Below, in pieces: positions 46,553 to 54,203 of a DNA stretch of 54,203 bases (position 1 is its first letter; the number at the start of each line of letters is the position of its first letter). The notes under the pieces were generated by a model. The model was given only the letters and a program-made list of their open reading frames with translations, was not told where the DNA came from and made no database searches. Made by a program: the position numbers and the translations under genes. The DNA is from Clostridia bacterium (GTDB lineage: Bacteria > Bacillota > Clostridia > Acetivibrionales > STF1-152): positions 1-54,203 of the forward strand of contig JANQLN010000104.1 in assembly GCA_028280575.1 (NCBI GenBank), written 5' to 3'.

Positions 46553-47983
46553 ATGGAATTTAATAAAGGGCAAAAGCATGTATTTATTGACTGGTTTGGT
46601 GTAGAACCGGGATATGGTACTCCATGGCACAATAAAGTTGCAATGAACCATCTTTTTATACCCTATGGAATCAGGATAAAAATACACAGGCCCGTATTGG
46701 AAACCGAACCTGCCATATTGCCGGACAGACAGTGGGAAGGTATGTGCCTGGGTGCATATGCGACATTCATCAGGGAAGACGGGATATATAGGGCATGGTA
46801 TGAATGTATTGGCGCGGACGAAACAAGTGATATGAAGAGTTATCTTGCCTATGCCGAGTCGGAAGATGGAATGGAATGGAAAAAACCTGTACTCGGAGCA
46901 TATGAATATAAGGGTTCAACGGAAAACAACATTATCTGCAGGTCCCATGGGAGCTCAGTGCTGAAAGACGATGCTTTAATGATTGGCGGAAAGTATAAAA
47001 AATTAAGGGTGGAATATAATTCAGGCAAAACCTTTGATACACATAGGATTTACTTTGCACAGTCAGAAGATGGCATAATATGGAATGAATGGCCCGGAGA
47101 GGTATGCAAAAATCCTGCTGATACACAGAATATTCTTGTTTACAACAATATGGAAAGAAGATATGAAATATATACAAGACAGTGCATTGAATGGGAAAGC
47201 TTTTTGAGAAAGGAAGCTGAAAATCCTCCCAGGAGGGCGGTATGCAGGCTGGCAACTACGGATTTCAAAAACTGGGAGAAGCCGGAAATGTTAATAACAG
47301 TGAATCCCAATGACCCGCCTGACTGGGACATCTATACAAACAGCTACCATTCATGGCCGGGTACGCCAAATGCATACCTGATGTTTCTCGGCATGTACCG
47401 CAGAACCGATGACTGTATTGACATACACCTTGCTTTAAGCAGGAACGGTACCGAATGGTACAGGCCCACGGGCAGGGAAGCCTTGATTCCTAACGGGCCT
47501 TACGGTTCATTCAATTCATGCTCCATATATGCCACATGTGGAATACTGCCGGTAAGGAAGGGGCAGTGGTGTATCTATGTAAGGGCAGACCCATACGGAC
47601 ATAATATTCCTTACGGCAAGCTGAGAATGCCTTATTCGGCATACTACAGAGCGGTTATCAGGGAAGACGGCTTCTGCTCTGTACGGGCCGACTCAAAGGG
47701 AAGGTTCTGGACAGGCACAATTGAAAAATTTGAAGGTGAACATCTTTATATCAATGCCGTTGTTCCCTATTCCGGATATATAAGGGCAGGCCTTTATGAT
47801 GACGCTACAGGTGAAGAAATCAAAGGCTTCGGGCTTGATTCATGCAGGGAGCTCAATGGAGATGTACTCTGGGAGAAGCTTGCCTGGAGCGAAGGTGACA
47901 ATTTGGGGAAGCTTCATGGCAGGAAGTTCAGAATATGCTTTGATTTGTTTAAGTCCGATATCTATGGATTCAAGTTTGAGTGA
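46553..47983 (+). CDS. Predicted five-bladed beta-propeller glycosidase-like protein
   Basis: A 476-residue cytoplasmic protein I cannot name by family. Repeated strand patterns such as GIYRAWYECIG, AYAESEDGMEWKKP, YFAQSEDGIIWNEWP, RLATTDFKNWEKP and ALSRNGTEWYRP have the aromatic SxDGxxW signature of GH32/43/68/130-type propellers. The last 110 residues look like a beta-sandwich. GH130-type phosphorylases often work on mannosides, which would suit the neighbouring GH92, but I see no diagnostic motif. GGGGGAGG precedes the ATG. It is last in the operon, 90 bases after GH92; the gap to 48158 has no gene or clear terminator. Confidence 0.65.
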   Translation: MEFNKGQKHVFIDWFGVEPGYGTPWHNKVAMNHLFIPYGIRIKIHRPVLETEPAILPDRQWEGMCLGAYATFIREDGIYRAWYECIGADETSDMKSYLAYAESEDGMEWKKPVLGAYEYKGSTENNIICRSHGSSVLKDDALMIGGKYKKLRVEYNSGKTFDTHRIYFAQSEDGIIWNEWPGEVCKNPADTQNILVYNNMERRYEIYTRQCIEWESFLRKEAENPPRRAVCRLATTDFKNWEKPEMLITVNPNDPPDWDIYTNSYHSWPGTPNAYLMFLGMYRRTDDCIDIHLALSRNGTEWYRPTGREALIPNGPYGSFNSCSIYATCGILPVRKGQWCIYVRADPYGHNIPYGKLRMPYSAYYRAVIREDGFCSVRADSKGRFWTGTIEKFEGEHLYINAVVPYSGYIRAGLYDDATGEEIKGFGLDSCRELNGDVLWEKLAWSEGDNLGKLHGRKFRICFDLFKSDIYGFKFE

Positions 47984-48158
47984 TACAATCAATGATAAAG
48001 TGGTTCTGCAGTAACGATATTTAAATGGCGATTTTCCCCCGTTTTTTTACTTTGTAAAGATTTATGCATATTATATACACTAATATTTTCTAAATTCATT
48101 CCCAATGATAACTGTTTCATTATACACATAAATCTTCTCAATGTTAAAAATGAACAAA

Positions 48159-48203
48159 CTCTTGACAAGATATATTGACAGGAGAGTTGTTATGTGTTAT
48201 TCT
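48159..48203 (+). promoter_or_regulatory. tetR promoter within right copy of the 34-bp repeat
   Basis: 48159-48192 is the right copy of the direct repeat at 34876. TTGACA (48175-48180), 17 bases, TATTCT (48198-48203). A second TTGACA at 48162-48167 lies 13 bases earlier. Confidence 0.7.
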
Positions 48204-48209
48204 AAACAC

Positions 48210-48221
48210 TGTTAGCTAACA
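48210..48221. promoter_or_regulatory. TetR operator candidate
   Basis: TGTTAGCTAACA is a perfect 12-bp palindrome just after the -10 box and within AACACTG repeats. Position and form fit self-repression by the TetR protein encoded 26 bases on. A spaced version of the same half-sites, GTTAG and CTAAC, occurs at 48912-48927 before the ABC genes. Confidence 0.65.
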
Positions 48222-48246
48222 CTGTTTACATTAAGGGGGTAATGAA

Positions 48247-48864
48247 ATGCCGAAGGATAAGAGTGAAACTCTGGAAAAAATAATTCCCTGTGCGAAAAAA
48301 GAATTTTTAGATAAGGGCTTTGAAAGAGCTTCCATGCGGAAGATTGCCGCTGACGCCAATATGTCTGCAGCCGGCTTGTACCGGCATTTTGAAAGTAAGG
48401 AGGCTATGTTCGAGGCGTTAGTGCTTCCCGCCGTCAAGGGGATAAAGGAACTGCTTTTATCCATGCGGGACACTTTTTCCGAATTGCCGGGGGATATACA
48501 AAAGAAAGCTGTAAGCGACTATTCAAATGATAAGTTTCCTCTATTCATTGAGTACATCTATGACCATCTCGACGTTTTCAAGTTATTGACTACATGTGCG
48601 GACGGAACCCCCTATGCAAACTTCATTCACGACCTTGTTGAGGTCGACGTGGAATACAACTTAAAATTCATTGAGGCCACGGGTAACGACGCGTTAGCAT
48701 CAGGACGGTGCACACCTGAGCTTATGCACATTTTATCCAGCGCTTTCTATTCCGGTATCTTTGAAGTCGTGATTCACGATATGACAAGGAAAGACGCGGA
48801 TGATCACATTGAGAGATTACGGCGCTTTTTTGCAGCCGGATGGAATGCTCTTTTGAGGTTTTAA
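48247..48864 (+). CDS. TetR-family repressor
   Basis: A 205-residue TetR regulator with the N-terminal HTH at residues about 8-55 (KIIPCAKKEFLDKGFERASMRKIAADANMSAAGLYRHFESKEAMF) and a helical ligand domain after it. It probably represses its own promoter through the palindrome at 48210 and the ABC pair that follows on the same strand. The ligand may be the transported compound. AAGGGGG precedes the ATG. Confidence 0.9.
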   Translation: MPKDKSETLEKIIPCAKKEFLDKGFERASMRKIAADANMSAAGLYRHFESKEAMFEALVLPAVKGIKELLLSMRDTFSELPGDIQKKAVSDYSNDKFPLFIEYIYDHLDVFKLLTTCADGTPYANFIHDLVEVDVEYNLKFIEATGNDALASGRCTPELMHILSSAFYSGIFEVVIHDMTRKDADDHIERLRRFFAAGWNALLRF

Positions 48865-48872
48865 CTTAACTA

Positions 48873-48899
48873 TTTAATGGCTCTTTACGGGCCATTAAA
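48873..48899 (+). other. Intercistronic hairpin between tetR and ABC genes
   Basis: TTTAATGGC and GCCATTAAA form a perfect 9-bp stem with a 9-base loop, followed by A-rich rather than T-rich sequence. It may stabilise or process the transcript, or lower expression of the ABC genes; it is not a good terminator. Confidence 0.5.
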
Positions 48900-48945
48900 A
48901 AATCTTATATTGTTAGCTGTTTCTAACTTAAAAGGAGGAGTTTTT

Positions 48946-50688
48946 ATGCACGACAGGCAAAAGAAAAATCCGCTTTCCCGCTTGGCGGATTTCGCAAAAC
49001 CCCATAAAGGAAAATATGCCTCATCCGTTATTTTTGCTATTGCAGGCGTGGCGGGGGGATTCATTCCCTATTTCGCTGCAGCAAGAATGATTATCAGTTT
49101 GATCGAAGGCAACGAAGAGCTTTCGTTCTATCTGACATGGTGCGGTGCGGCGGCTTTGGGATTTGCAGTGAAGGTTCTTTGTATGAATATTTCCACCCAC
49201 TTTTCTCACAAAGCGACTTTTGCGGTTATTTCGGAGGTGCGGTACCGGATGGCTTCCAAGCTGACACGAGTGCCCATGGGCTATCTGCTGGATACGCCGT
49301 CAGGCAAGCTGAAAACCACGATGGTAGAACGGGTGGACAGTATAGAAAGTCCGCTTGCCCATGTGCTGCCTGAGATGACCGCCAACCTGCTTGTGCCGCT
49401 TGGCATAATTGTTTATCTGTTTACGCTGGACTGGCGTATGGCGTTGGTATCGCTGATTACCCTGCCTCTCGGATTCATCGCCTATATGGGTATGATGAAG
49501 GATTACGCTGTCAGATACACCGCTGCCACCAATGCGGGAAAACATATGAGCGCCACTGTGGTGGAATACATCAACGGCATTGAAGTTATTAAGGCATTTA
49601 ACCAGTCGGCAAACTCTTACGCCAAGTTTACCGATGCCGTGCGGAAAAACACACGGCTTGTACTGGATTGGATGAAGGCCACGCAGGTTTATTCTGCAAT
49701 TGCCCAAAGTATATGGCCCGCCGTACTTTTGGGAGTACTTCCTGCGGGCTGCCTGTTTTACCTGAACGGCTCCCTCTCCGGGCCGGATTTTATTACTATC
49801 ATAATTTTGTCTTTTGGCGTTATTGGACCGCTTATTGCCGCTGTGCGCTTTACCGATGATATTTCCAAAATAAGCACCATCATTGGAGATATTGGTGCGA
49901 TTTTGGATGAGCCTGAACTGGAAAGGCCGGCGGACTCAAAGAAGATAACCGGTTATGGTATTGAGCTTCAAAACGTCACTTTTTCCTATGGGGAAGAACA
50001 GGTTCTAAAAGGAATAAACCTGGTGATCCCGGCAGGCGGAGTGACCGCTCTTGTAGGCCCCTCCGGCAGCGGAAAATCTACCGTTGCCAAGCTTATCGCT
50101 TCCTTTTGGGAGGTAAGCGGCGGAGAAATTACTTTAGACGGCGTGAATATTAAGGATATTCCAACGGGCCAGCTCATGGATATCATTGCGTATGTGCCCC
50201 AGAATGGCTACCTATTTGACGATACGGTCCGCAATAATATCCGTATGGGAAAGCAGGGCGCAACAGACGCCGAGGTGGAGGCTGCGGCTAAAGCTTCCGG
50301 ATGCCATGATTTTATTATGAAGCTGGAACACGGCTATGACACGGTTGCAGGCGGGGCAGGAGGCCATCTGTCCGGCGGGGAGCGGCAGCGGATTGCCATT
50401 GCGCGCGCTATGCTGAAAAATGCGCCCATTGTTATTTTGGACGAGGCCAGTGCCTATATAGACCCGGAAAATGAAGCGGTCATACTGGAAGCGGTGGCAA
50501 AGCTGGTAGAGGGCAAGACATTGATCATCATTGCTCACCGGCTGTCTACCATCATTGATTCTGATCAAATTGCTGTTATCCGGAATGGAAGAATCGCAGC
50601 GCAGGGCAAACATGAGGACTTGCTGGAAAGCTGTGCGCTGTACCGCGATATGTGGCAGGCGCATACCGGTGCGAAGGACCGGATTTAG
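48946..50688 (+). CDS. ABC transporter, fused permease-ATPase, first subunit (TetR-linked)
   Basis: About 580 residues: exporter-type six-helix domain and ATPase with Walker A GPSGSGKST (about 370), signature LSGGERQR, Walker B IVILDEASAYID, H-loop AHR. The D-loop region reads YIDPENE, again of the YbtPQ/IrtAB-like kind. ATG 48946 has AAAAGGAGGAG upstream; a longer frame from 48877 overlaps the intercistronic hairpin. Codons are clearly GC-richer than in the Fur-linked pair: 42 of 60 bases are G or C at 50341-50400, against 32 of 60 in a matching stretch at 34321-34380. It pairs with the next gene. Confidence 0.87.
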   Translation: MHDRQKKNPLSRLADFAKPHKGKYASSVIFAIAGVAGGFIPYFAAARMIISLIEGNEELSFYLTWCGAAALGFAVKVLCMNISTHFSHKATFAVISEVRYRMASKLTRVPMGYLLDTPSGKLKTTMVERVDSIESPLAHVLPEMTANLLVPLGIIVYLFTLDWRMALVSLITLPLGFIAYMGMMKDYAVRYTAATNAGKHMSATVVEYINGIEVIKAFNQSANSYAKFTDAVRKNTRLVLDWMKATQVYSAIAQSIWPAVLLGVLPAGCLFYLNGSLSGPDFITIIILSFGVIGPLIAAVRFTDDISKISTIIGDIGAILDEPELERPADSKKITGYGIELQNVTFSYGEEQVLKGINLVIPAGGVTALVGPSGSGKSTVAKLIASFWEVSGGEITLDGVNIKDIPTGQLMDIIAYVPQNGYLFDDTVRNNIRMGKQGATDAEVEAAAKASGCHDFIMKLEHGYDTVAGGAGGHLSGGERQRIAIARAMLKNAPIVILDEASAYIDPENEAVILEAVAKLVEGKTLIIIAHRLSTIIDSDQIAVIRNGRIAAQGKHEDLLESCALYRDMWQAHTGAKDRI

Positions 50689-50700
50689 GGAGGGATGAAA

Positions 50701-52449
50701 ATGTTCGGCATATTTAATAAATTCTTTGCCTTTGCGGGCAAACAGAAGGGCAAATGGTATAAGGGCATTGGCTTTGCCATTTTACACTCAGTATTTGAGG
50801 CATTTCAATTGTTGGCGATGGCCGTTGCAATCCGTGGGATTGTCGGGAATAACATGACCGGCCAAACCGTATGGATAACCCTGGGGATTATGCTGGTGAG
50901 CGTCATTGGAATGATGCTGACAAGGCATATTTCCGATCAAAGTGAAATTATAGGCAGCTATAAAATGTGCGAGGAAAAACGGATCCAGATTGGCGACCGT
51001 ATGAAGTATATGCCTATGGGCTACTTCAACAGCCACAGCCTGGGGAACATTACCGCCGCCGCCACAACAACTATGGAGGATATTGAGAAGATCTCGCCTC
51101 CGGCATTATCAAAGACGCTTCTCGGACTTATCCGCACATTGATTATCACCATTGGCCTGATAATTTTTGACTGGCGCATCGGTCTTATTACCCTTGCCGG
51201 AGCGTTATTGTTTTTCCTTATCAATGCGGTATTGCAGCACAAATCCCGTACGCTTTCCCCGGAACGTCAAAAAGCGCAGACGAAGGTTGTGGAAACCGTG
51301 TTGGAATATATACAGGGGATGAGCGTGGTCAGGGCCTTCAAACTGGATCAGGATGCGAACAAAGCGATGAACCGGGCCATAGCTGAGGCGGAAAAAAGAA
51401 ATTTCGAGATGGAAATTAGTCTTACCCCCTATGTTGGGGTGCAGCAGCTGGTGTTACGTTTGACCAGTGTTGTCATTGTGGCCGTTTCCATCGCTTTATA
51501 TTTATCCGGTGCAATGGAACTGGTTTTGTGCCTGTTAATGATTGTTTCCAGCTTTTTCGTGTACGGCGGGCTGGAAGCATCCGGGCTTATGGCCGCATTC
51601 CTGCGGCTGGTGGATGCGTCCATTGAACGTGTGGAGGAAATCAACAAAACGCCGGTTATGGATGTGGATGGAAGCGTACACCGTCCAAAGAATTGCGATA
51701 TCGCCTTCCGGAATGTAAGCTTTTCCTATGAAAGCAGGAAGATTATCGACAATGTGAGCTTTGCCATACCTGCCAAGACCTCGACAGCCATTGTCGGTCC
51801 CTCGGGGGGAGGGAAAACAACCCTCTGCAATCTGATAGCGCGCTTTTGGGATGCAGACGAGGGCAGCGTCATGCTGGGGGCTAGGGATGTTAAGGAATAC
51901 ACGCTGGACAGCCTGCTTTCCAACATCAGCATGGTATTCCAGAAAGTCTACCTGTTTAACGACACGATTGCCAACAACATCAGATTTGGAAAACCGGATG
52001 CCACGATGGAGGAAATGGTAGAAGCGTCGAAAAAGGCTTGCTGCCATGAATTTATTTCTGCGCTGCCCGATGGTTACGACACAATGCTGGGCGAGGGCGG
52101 AGCCACAATTTCAGGCGGTGAAAAGCAGCGAATCGCTGTTGCCCGGGCCATGCTTAAGGGTGCGCCTATTATCATTCTGGACGAAGCTACCGCCAATGTA
52201 GATCCGGAGAATGAGCTTGAACTGCAAACCGCCATAGCCGCTCTAACAAAGGACAAGACCGTTATTATGATCGCCCACCGGCTGAAAACGGTGCGCCATG
52301 CCGACCAAATCCTGGTGATCGACGGCGGCAAGATCATTCAAAGGGGAACCCATGACGAGCTTGCAGGGCAAAAGGGCATCTACGCCGACTTTATAGACGT
52401 CCGTAAAAAAGCTATCGGCTGGAAACTAAGCGGCAATAAAGTTCTGTGA
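50701..52449 (+). CDS. ABC transporter, fused permease-ATPase, second subunit (TetR-linked)
   Basis: About 582 residues with the same layout: Walker A GPSGGGKTT (about 365), signature ISGGEKQR, Walker B IIILDEATANVD followed by PENE, H-loop AHR. AGGGAGGG lies six bases before ATG 50701; an ATG two codons earlier abuts that site. It begins 12 bases after the first subunit's stop. With TetR this forms a three-gene, GC-rich unit. Drug efflux is the default reading, but the DPENE D-loop leaves siderophore import open. Confidence 0.87.
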   Translation: MFGIFNKFFAFAGKQKGKWYKGIGFAILHSVFEAFQLLAMAVAIRGIVGNNMTGQTVWITLGIMLVSVIGMMLTRHISDQSEIIGSYKMCEEKRIQIGDRMKYMPMGYFNSHSLGNITAAATTTMEDIEKISPPALSKTLLGLIRTLIITIGLIIFDWRIGLITLAGALLFFLINAVLQHKSRTLSPERQKAQTKVVETVLEYIQGMSVVRAFKLDQDANKAMNRAIAEAEKRNFEMEISLTPYVGVQQLVLRLTSVVIVAVSIALYLSGAMELVLCLLMIVSSFFVYGGLEASGLMAAFLRLVDASIERVEEINKTPVMDVDGSVHRPKNCDIAFRNVSFSYESRKIIDNVSFAIPAKTSTAIVGPSGGGKTTLCNLIARFWDADEGSVMLGARDVKEYTLDSLLSNISMVFQKVYLFNDTIANNIRFGKPDATMEEMVEASKKACCHEFISALPDGYDTMLGEGGATISGGEKQRIAVARAMLKGAPIIILDEATANVDPENELELQTAIAALTKDKTVIMIAHRLKTVRHADQILVIDGGKIIQRGTHDELAGQKGIYADFIDVRKKAIGWKLSGNKVL

Positions 52450-52493
52450 TGTTCAAGAAAAACTTACGGAAAAAATAAAAAAATTTTTCGTGT

Positions 52494-52530
52494 ACCCCCC
52501 TCATTTAATATGCATGCAAATGAGGGGGGT
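52494..52530. terminator. Strong hairpin after the TetR-linked ABC pair
   Basis: ACCCCCCTCATTT and AAATGAGGGGGGT form a perfect 13-bp stem. The sequence after it on the plus strand is only moderately T-rich; on the minus strand a long T-run follows. Confidence 0.7.
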
Positions 52531-52847
52531 TATTCTCCCTCTTTAATGCGACATTTTCTATGCCCCGAATTTATCCGCAAGCGCAGGGTACAGATTTTTT
52601 TGTGGAAGGATTTTTTAAATAAGCTTTATATCATATCCGTTTGAAAATGTTAACTCCGGCAGGGTAAAAAAGACAGATAGCTTTATAGAGATCAATGTGC
52701 TGGCGACCCTGCATACGTTAAACTTCAAAATTTTGTCTAAGTTTATTATGAACTGTGTTATAATGAAATCAGAAATGTAAAAAGTGAATTAAATAAACAG
52801 GTGTCTGGTTATAAATATCAGAATCCATAAACTGGGGGCTTTTAGCA
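52531..52847. promoter_or_regulatory. Intergenic region with extended -10 promoter for the MFS gene
   Basis: No gene is visible. An extended -10, TGTTATAAT (52756-52764), lies about 85 bases before the MFS start; the -35 is poor. GCAGGGT and ACCCTGC, about 40 bases apart near 52660-52715, may form a long-range stem of unknown use. Confidence 0.45.
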
Positions 52848-54083
52848 GTGCAGCAGGACTATAAATTAACAACTTTTTCATGCTTTGTGGGAATCTTTAT
52901 TCAAGCCATTGTCACTAACATAACTGCCATATTGTTTATTCCATTAATGAAGCTGTATGGTTTTTCGTATATACACCTGGGTTTGCTTGTTGGGATAAAT
53001 TTTACGGCACAAGTTATTTCGGATATTGTTTTCAGTGGATTAATAGACAAATACGGATTCAAAAGATTTACTCTGTCCGCTAGTATCTGCGCATTTTTTG
53101 GACTTTTGCTATTTGCTTTTACCCCTTTCATATTTGAAGATGTTTTTACAGGATTTGTGATATCAACTGTCATTTTTTCTGCTGCAAGCGGACTTTTAGA
53201 GGTTATTTTAAGTCCGATTATAAATGCAATACCAAATAAGGACAAAGGTCCTGCAATGACACTTATGCATTCTTTTTATGCGTGGGGACAGGTTGCTGCA
53301 ATTATCATCACAACACTGTTCATACACCTGTTTGGAAACAGCAGATGGCAGATTATCGTATTGCTATGGACACTTATACCTGTAATCAATTTCTTTATGT
53401 TCCTGTTTGCATTATTTCCCGATACTGTTCCGGAAGAGCACCGGCTTAATATGCGGGATCTTATTTTCAAGCCTTTTTATGTTATTGCTTTATTGGCAAT
53501 ATTCTTTGGTGCAGCAACAGAAGTTGTTATGAATCAATGGTCATCAACTTTTATGGAAAAAGCTTTAATGATGCCCAAATTAACAGGGGATTTGTTAGGA
53601 ATGTGTGGATTTGCATTTATGCTTGGATTGGCAAGAGTCTTGTATGGAATATATGGAGCTAAATTTAACGTGAATAAAATTCTTATTTTAAGCTCAGCAA
53701 TCGCAATTATATGTTATATTATCGTTGGTGTATCACCGGTTAACGGGATAAACTTATTTGCTTGTGCGGTGTGCGGTTTTGTAGCAAGTATGCTCTGGCC
53801 GGGAACCTTAGTGATAAGCGCAGGAAAATATCCCATGGCAGGTGCATGGATGTTCGCAATTCTTGCAGCGGCAGGGGATATTGGTGCTGCAGTTGGCCCC
53901 TGGGTTACAGGGGTTATAGCGGATAAATCTATGGCCGCACAGGGTGTGGTAAACCTTTCCGCTAAGCTTGGCATTACTTCCGAACAGCTTGGAATAAGAA
54001 TAGGAATATTAGCTGCTGTGATTTTCCCGATATTTGCGCTGCTTTGCCATATGTCTTTGAAAAAGCGTCAAAAAGCAGGCTAA
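52848..54083 (+). CDS. MFS transporter
   Basis: A 411-residue carrier with about twelve membrane helices. The loop between helices 2 and 3 has GLIDKYGFKRF, the MFS motif A pattern (G-x-x-x-D-x-x-G-x-R/K), and a comparable break follows in the second half. The pattern LMHSFYAWGQ resembles sugar-type MFS carriers, so a sugar or related substrate is possible. GTG start with GGGGG about nine bases upstream. It stands alone between the ABC unit and a repeat element. Confidence 0.85.
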   Translation: MQQDYKLTTFSCFVGIFIQAIVTNITAILFIPLMKLYGFSYIHLGLLVGINFTAQVISDIVFSGLIDKYGFKRFTLSASICAFFGLLLFAFTPFIFEDVFTGFVISTVIFSAASGLLEVILSPIINAIPNKDKGPAMTLMHSFYAWGQVAAIIITTLFIHLFGNSRWQIIVLLWTLIPVINFFMFLFALFPDTVPEEHRLNMRDLIFKPFYVIALLAIFFGAATEVVMNQWSSTFMEKALMMPKLTGDLLGMCGFAFMLGLARVLYGIYGAKFNVNKILILSSAIAIICYIIVGVSPVNGINLFACAVCGFVASMLWPGTLVISAGKYPMAGAWMFAILAAAGDIGAAVGPWVTGVIADKSMAAQGVVNLSAKLGITSEQLGIRIGILAAVIFPIFALLCHMSLKKRQKAG

Positions 54084-54097
54084 CAAGTATAAACTTA

Positions 54098-54203
54098 ACA
54101 GACCACTAGTACCTTGCGTCATTTAAAATATTGGATTTGCGGCGAGGATGATTTTTGCAAGACGAGGCGGAGGATTGAGGAATCCGGCACTTACTCGCTT
54201 GCA
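54098..54203. repeat. Left part of a large palindromic repeat element, cut by window end
   Basis: From ACAGACCACTAGT onward the sequence folds back on itself: GGATT (54172) pairs with AATCC (54185) around GAGG, and TGCAAGACGAG (54156-54166) pairs with the reverse complement of CTCGCTTGCA at the window end with one bulge. The centre is near 54178, so the full element should be about 160 bp and end near 54258. It has no coding capacity and looks like a MITE- or REP-like hairpin. End copies occur at 86-112, 23499-23511 and, degenerate, at 6923-6943. Confidence 0.75.

Noticed and set aside
51535-52047. 170-codon minus-strand frame within the GC-rich ABC gene
   Set aside because: Antisense to the conserved ATPase domain; no ribosome site.
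1-54203. CRISPR arrays, tRNA or rRNA genes, transposases and phage genes
   Set aside because: I looked for evenly spaced direct repeats, cloverleaf-like ends, rRNA-like conserved stretches and transposase or phage motifs and saw none; the only mobile-like signal is the non-coding palindromic repeat and the 34-bp direct repeat.

Overview
The window reads as chromosomal DNA of a spore-forming, low-GC anaerobic Firmicute of the Clostridia type. The basis is an alpha/beta-type small acid-soluble spore protein, a T-box-controlled pheS-pheT operon, strong AGGAGG-like ribosome sites with frequent TTG starts, Lpl/YtcQ-type lipoprotein transporters and many AraC regulators. The species cannot be named from the sequence. 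No tRNA, rRNA, CRISPR array, transposase or phage gene is visible.

Layout. (1) 0.1-6.9 kb: two AraC regulators (-) diverge from a GH2 / GH43 / sulfatase operon (+), a glycan-degradation locus; copies of one short repeat sit at both outer edges. (2) 7.0-9.3 kb: a four-gene minus-strand operon (XRE repressor, small membrane protein, YhfC-like intramembrane protease, VC0807-like membrane protein) behind a perfect 25-bp palindrome. (3) 9.4-19.2 kb: mostly core genes: DUF401 transporter, T-box + pheS-pheT, SASP, AraC, pgi, small-multidrug-export family protein, YkuE-like phosphoesterase and an unlisted 54-residue membrane protein. (4) 19.5-27.1 kb: a membrane-bound AraC sensor converges on a minus-strand operon of two permeases, a solute-binding lipoprotein and a DUF4091 protein. 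(5) 27.4-30.6 kb: a MerR-type protein with two HTH domains, then a UvrA2-like ABC protein. (6) 31.1-34.7 kb: a heterodimeric ABC transporter under a near-consensus Fur box. (7) 35.0-48.0 kb: a second glycan-uptake island: two lipoproteins, a membrane AraC sensor, two permeases, a TIM-barrel protein, a GH92 alpha-mannosidase-like enzyme and a beta-propeller protein. (8) 48.2-52.4 kb: TetR plus a second heterodimeric ABC transporter, visibly GC-richer. (9) 52.8-54.1 kb: an MFS transporter, then the left arm of a large palindromic repeat cut by the window end.

How it works together. The two uptake islands follow one plan: a membrane-spanning AraC protein senses outside the cell, a lipoprotein captures an oligosaccharide, two permeases import it, and enzymes without signal peptides break it down inside. 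Neither island has its own ATPase, so a shared MsmX-type ATPase elsewhere is implied. The two ABC exporter-fold pairs are controlled differently (iron/Fur versus TetR). A 34-bp near-identical direct repeat lies just before the second island and again in the tetR promoter just after it, so the 13.3 kb island may be an insertion.
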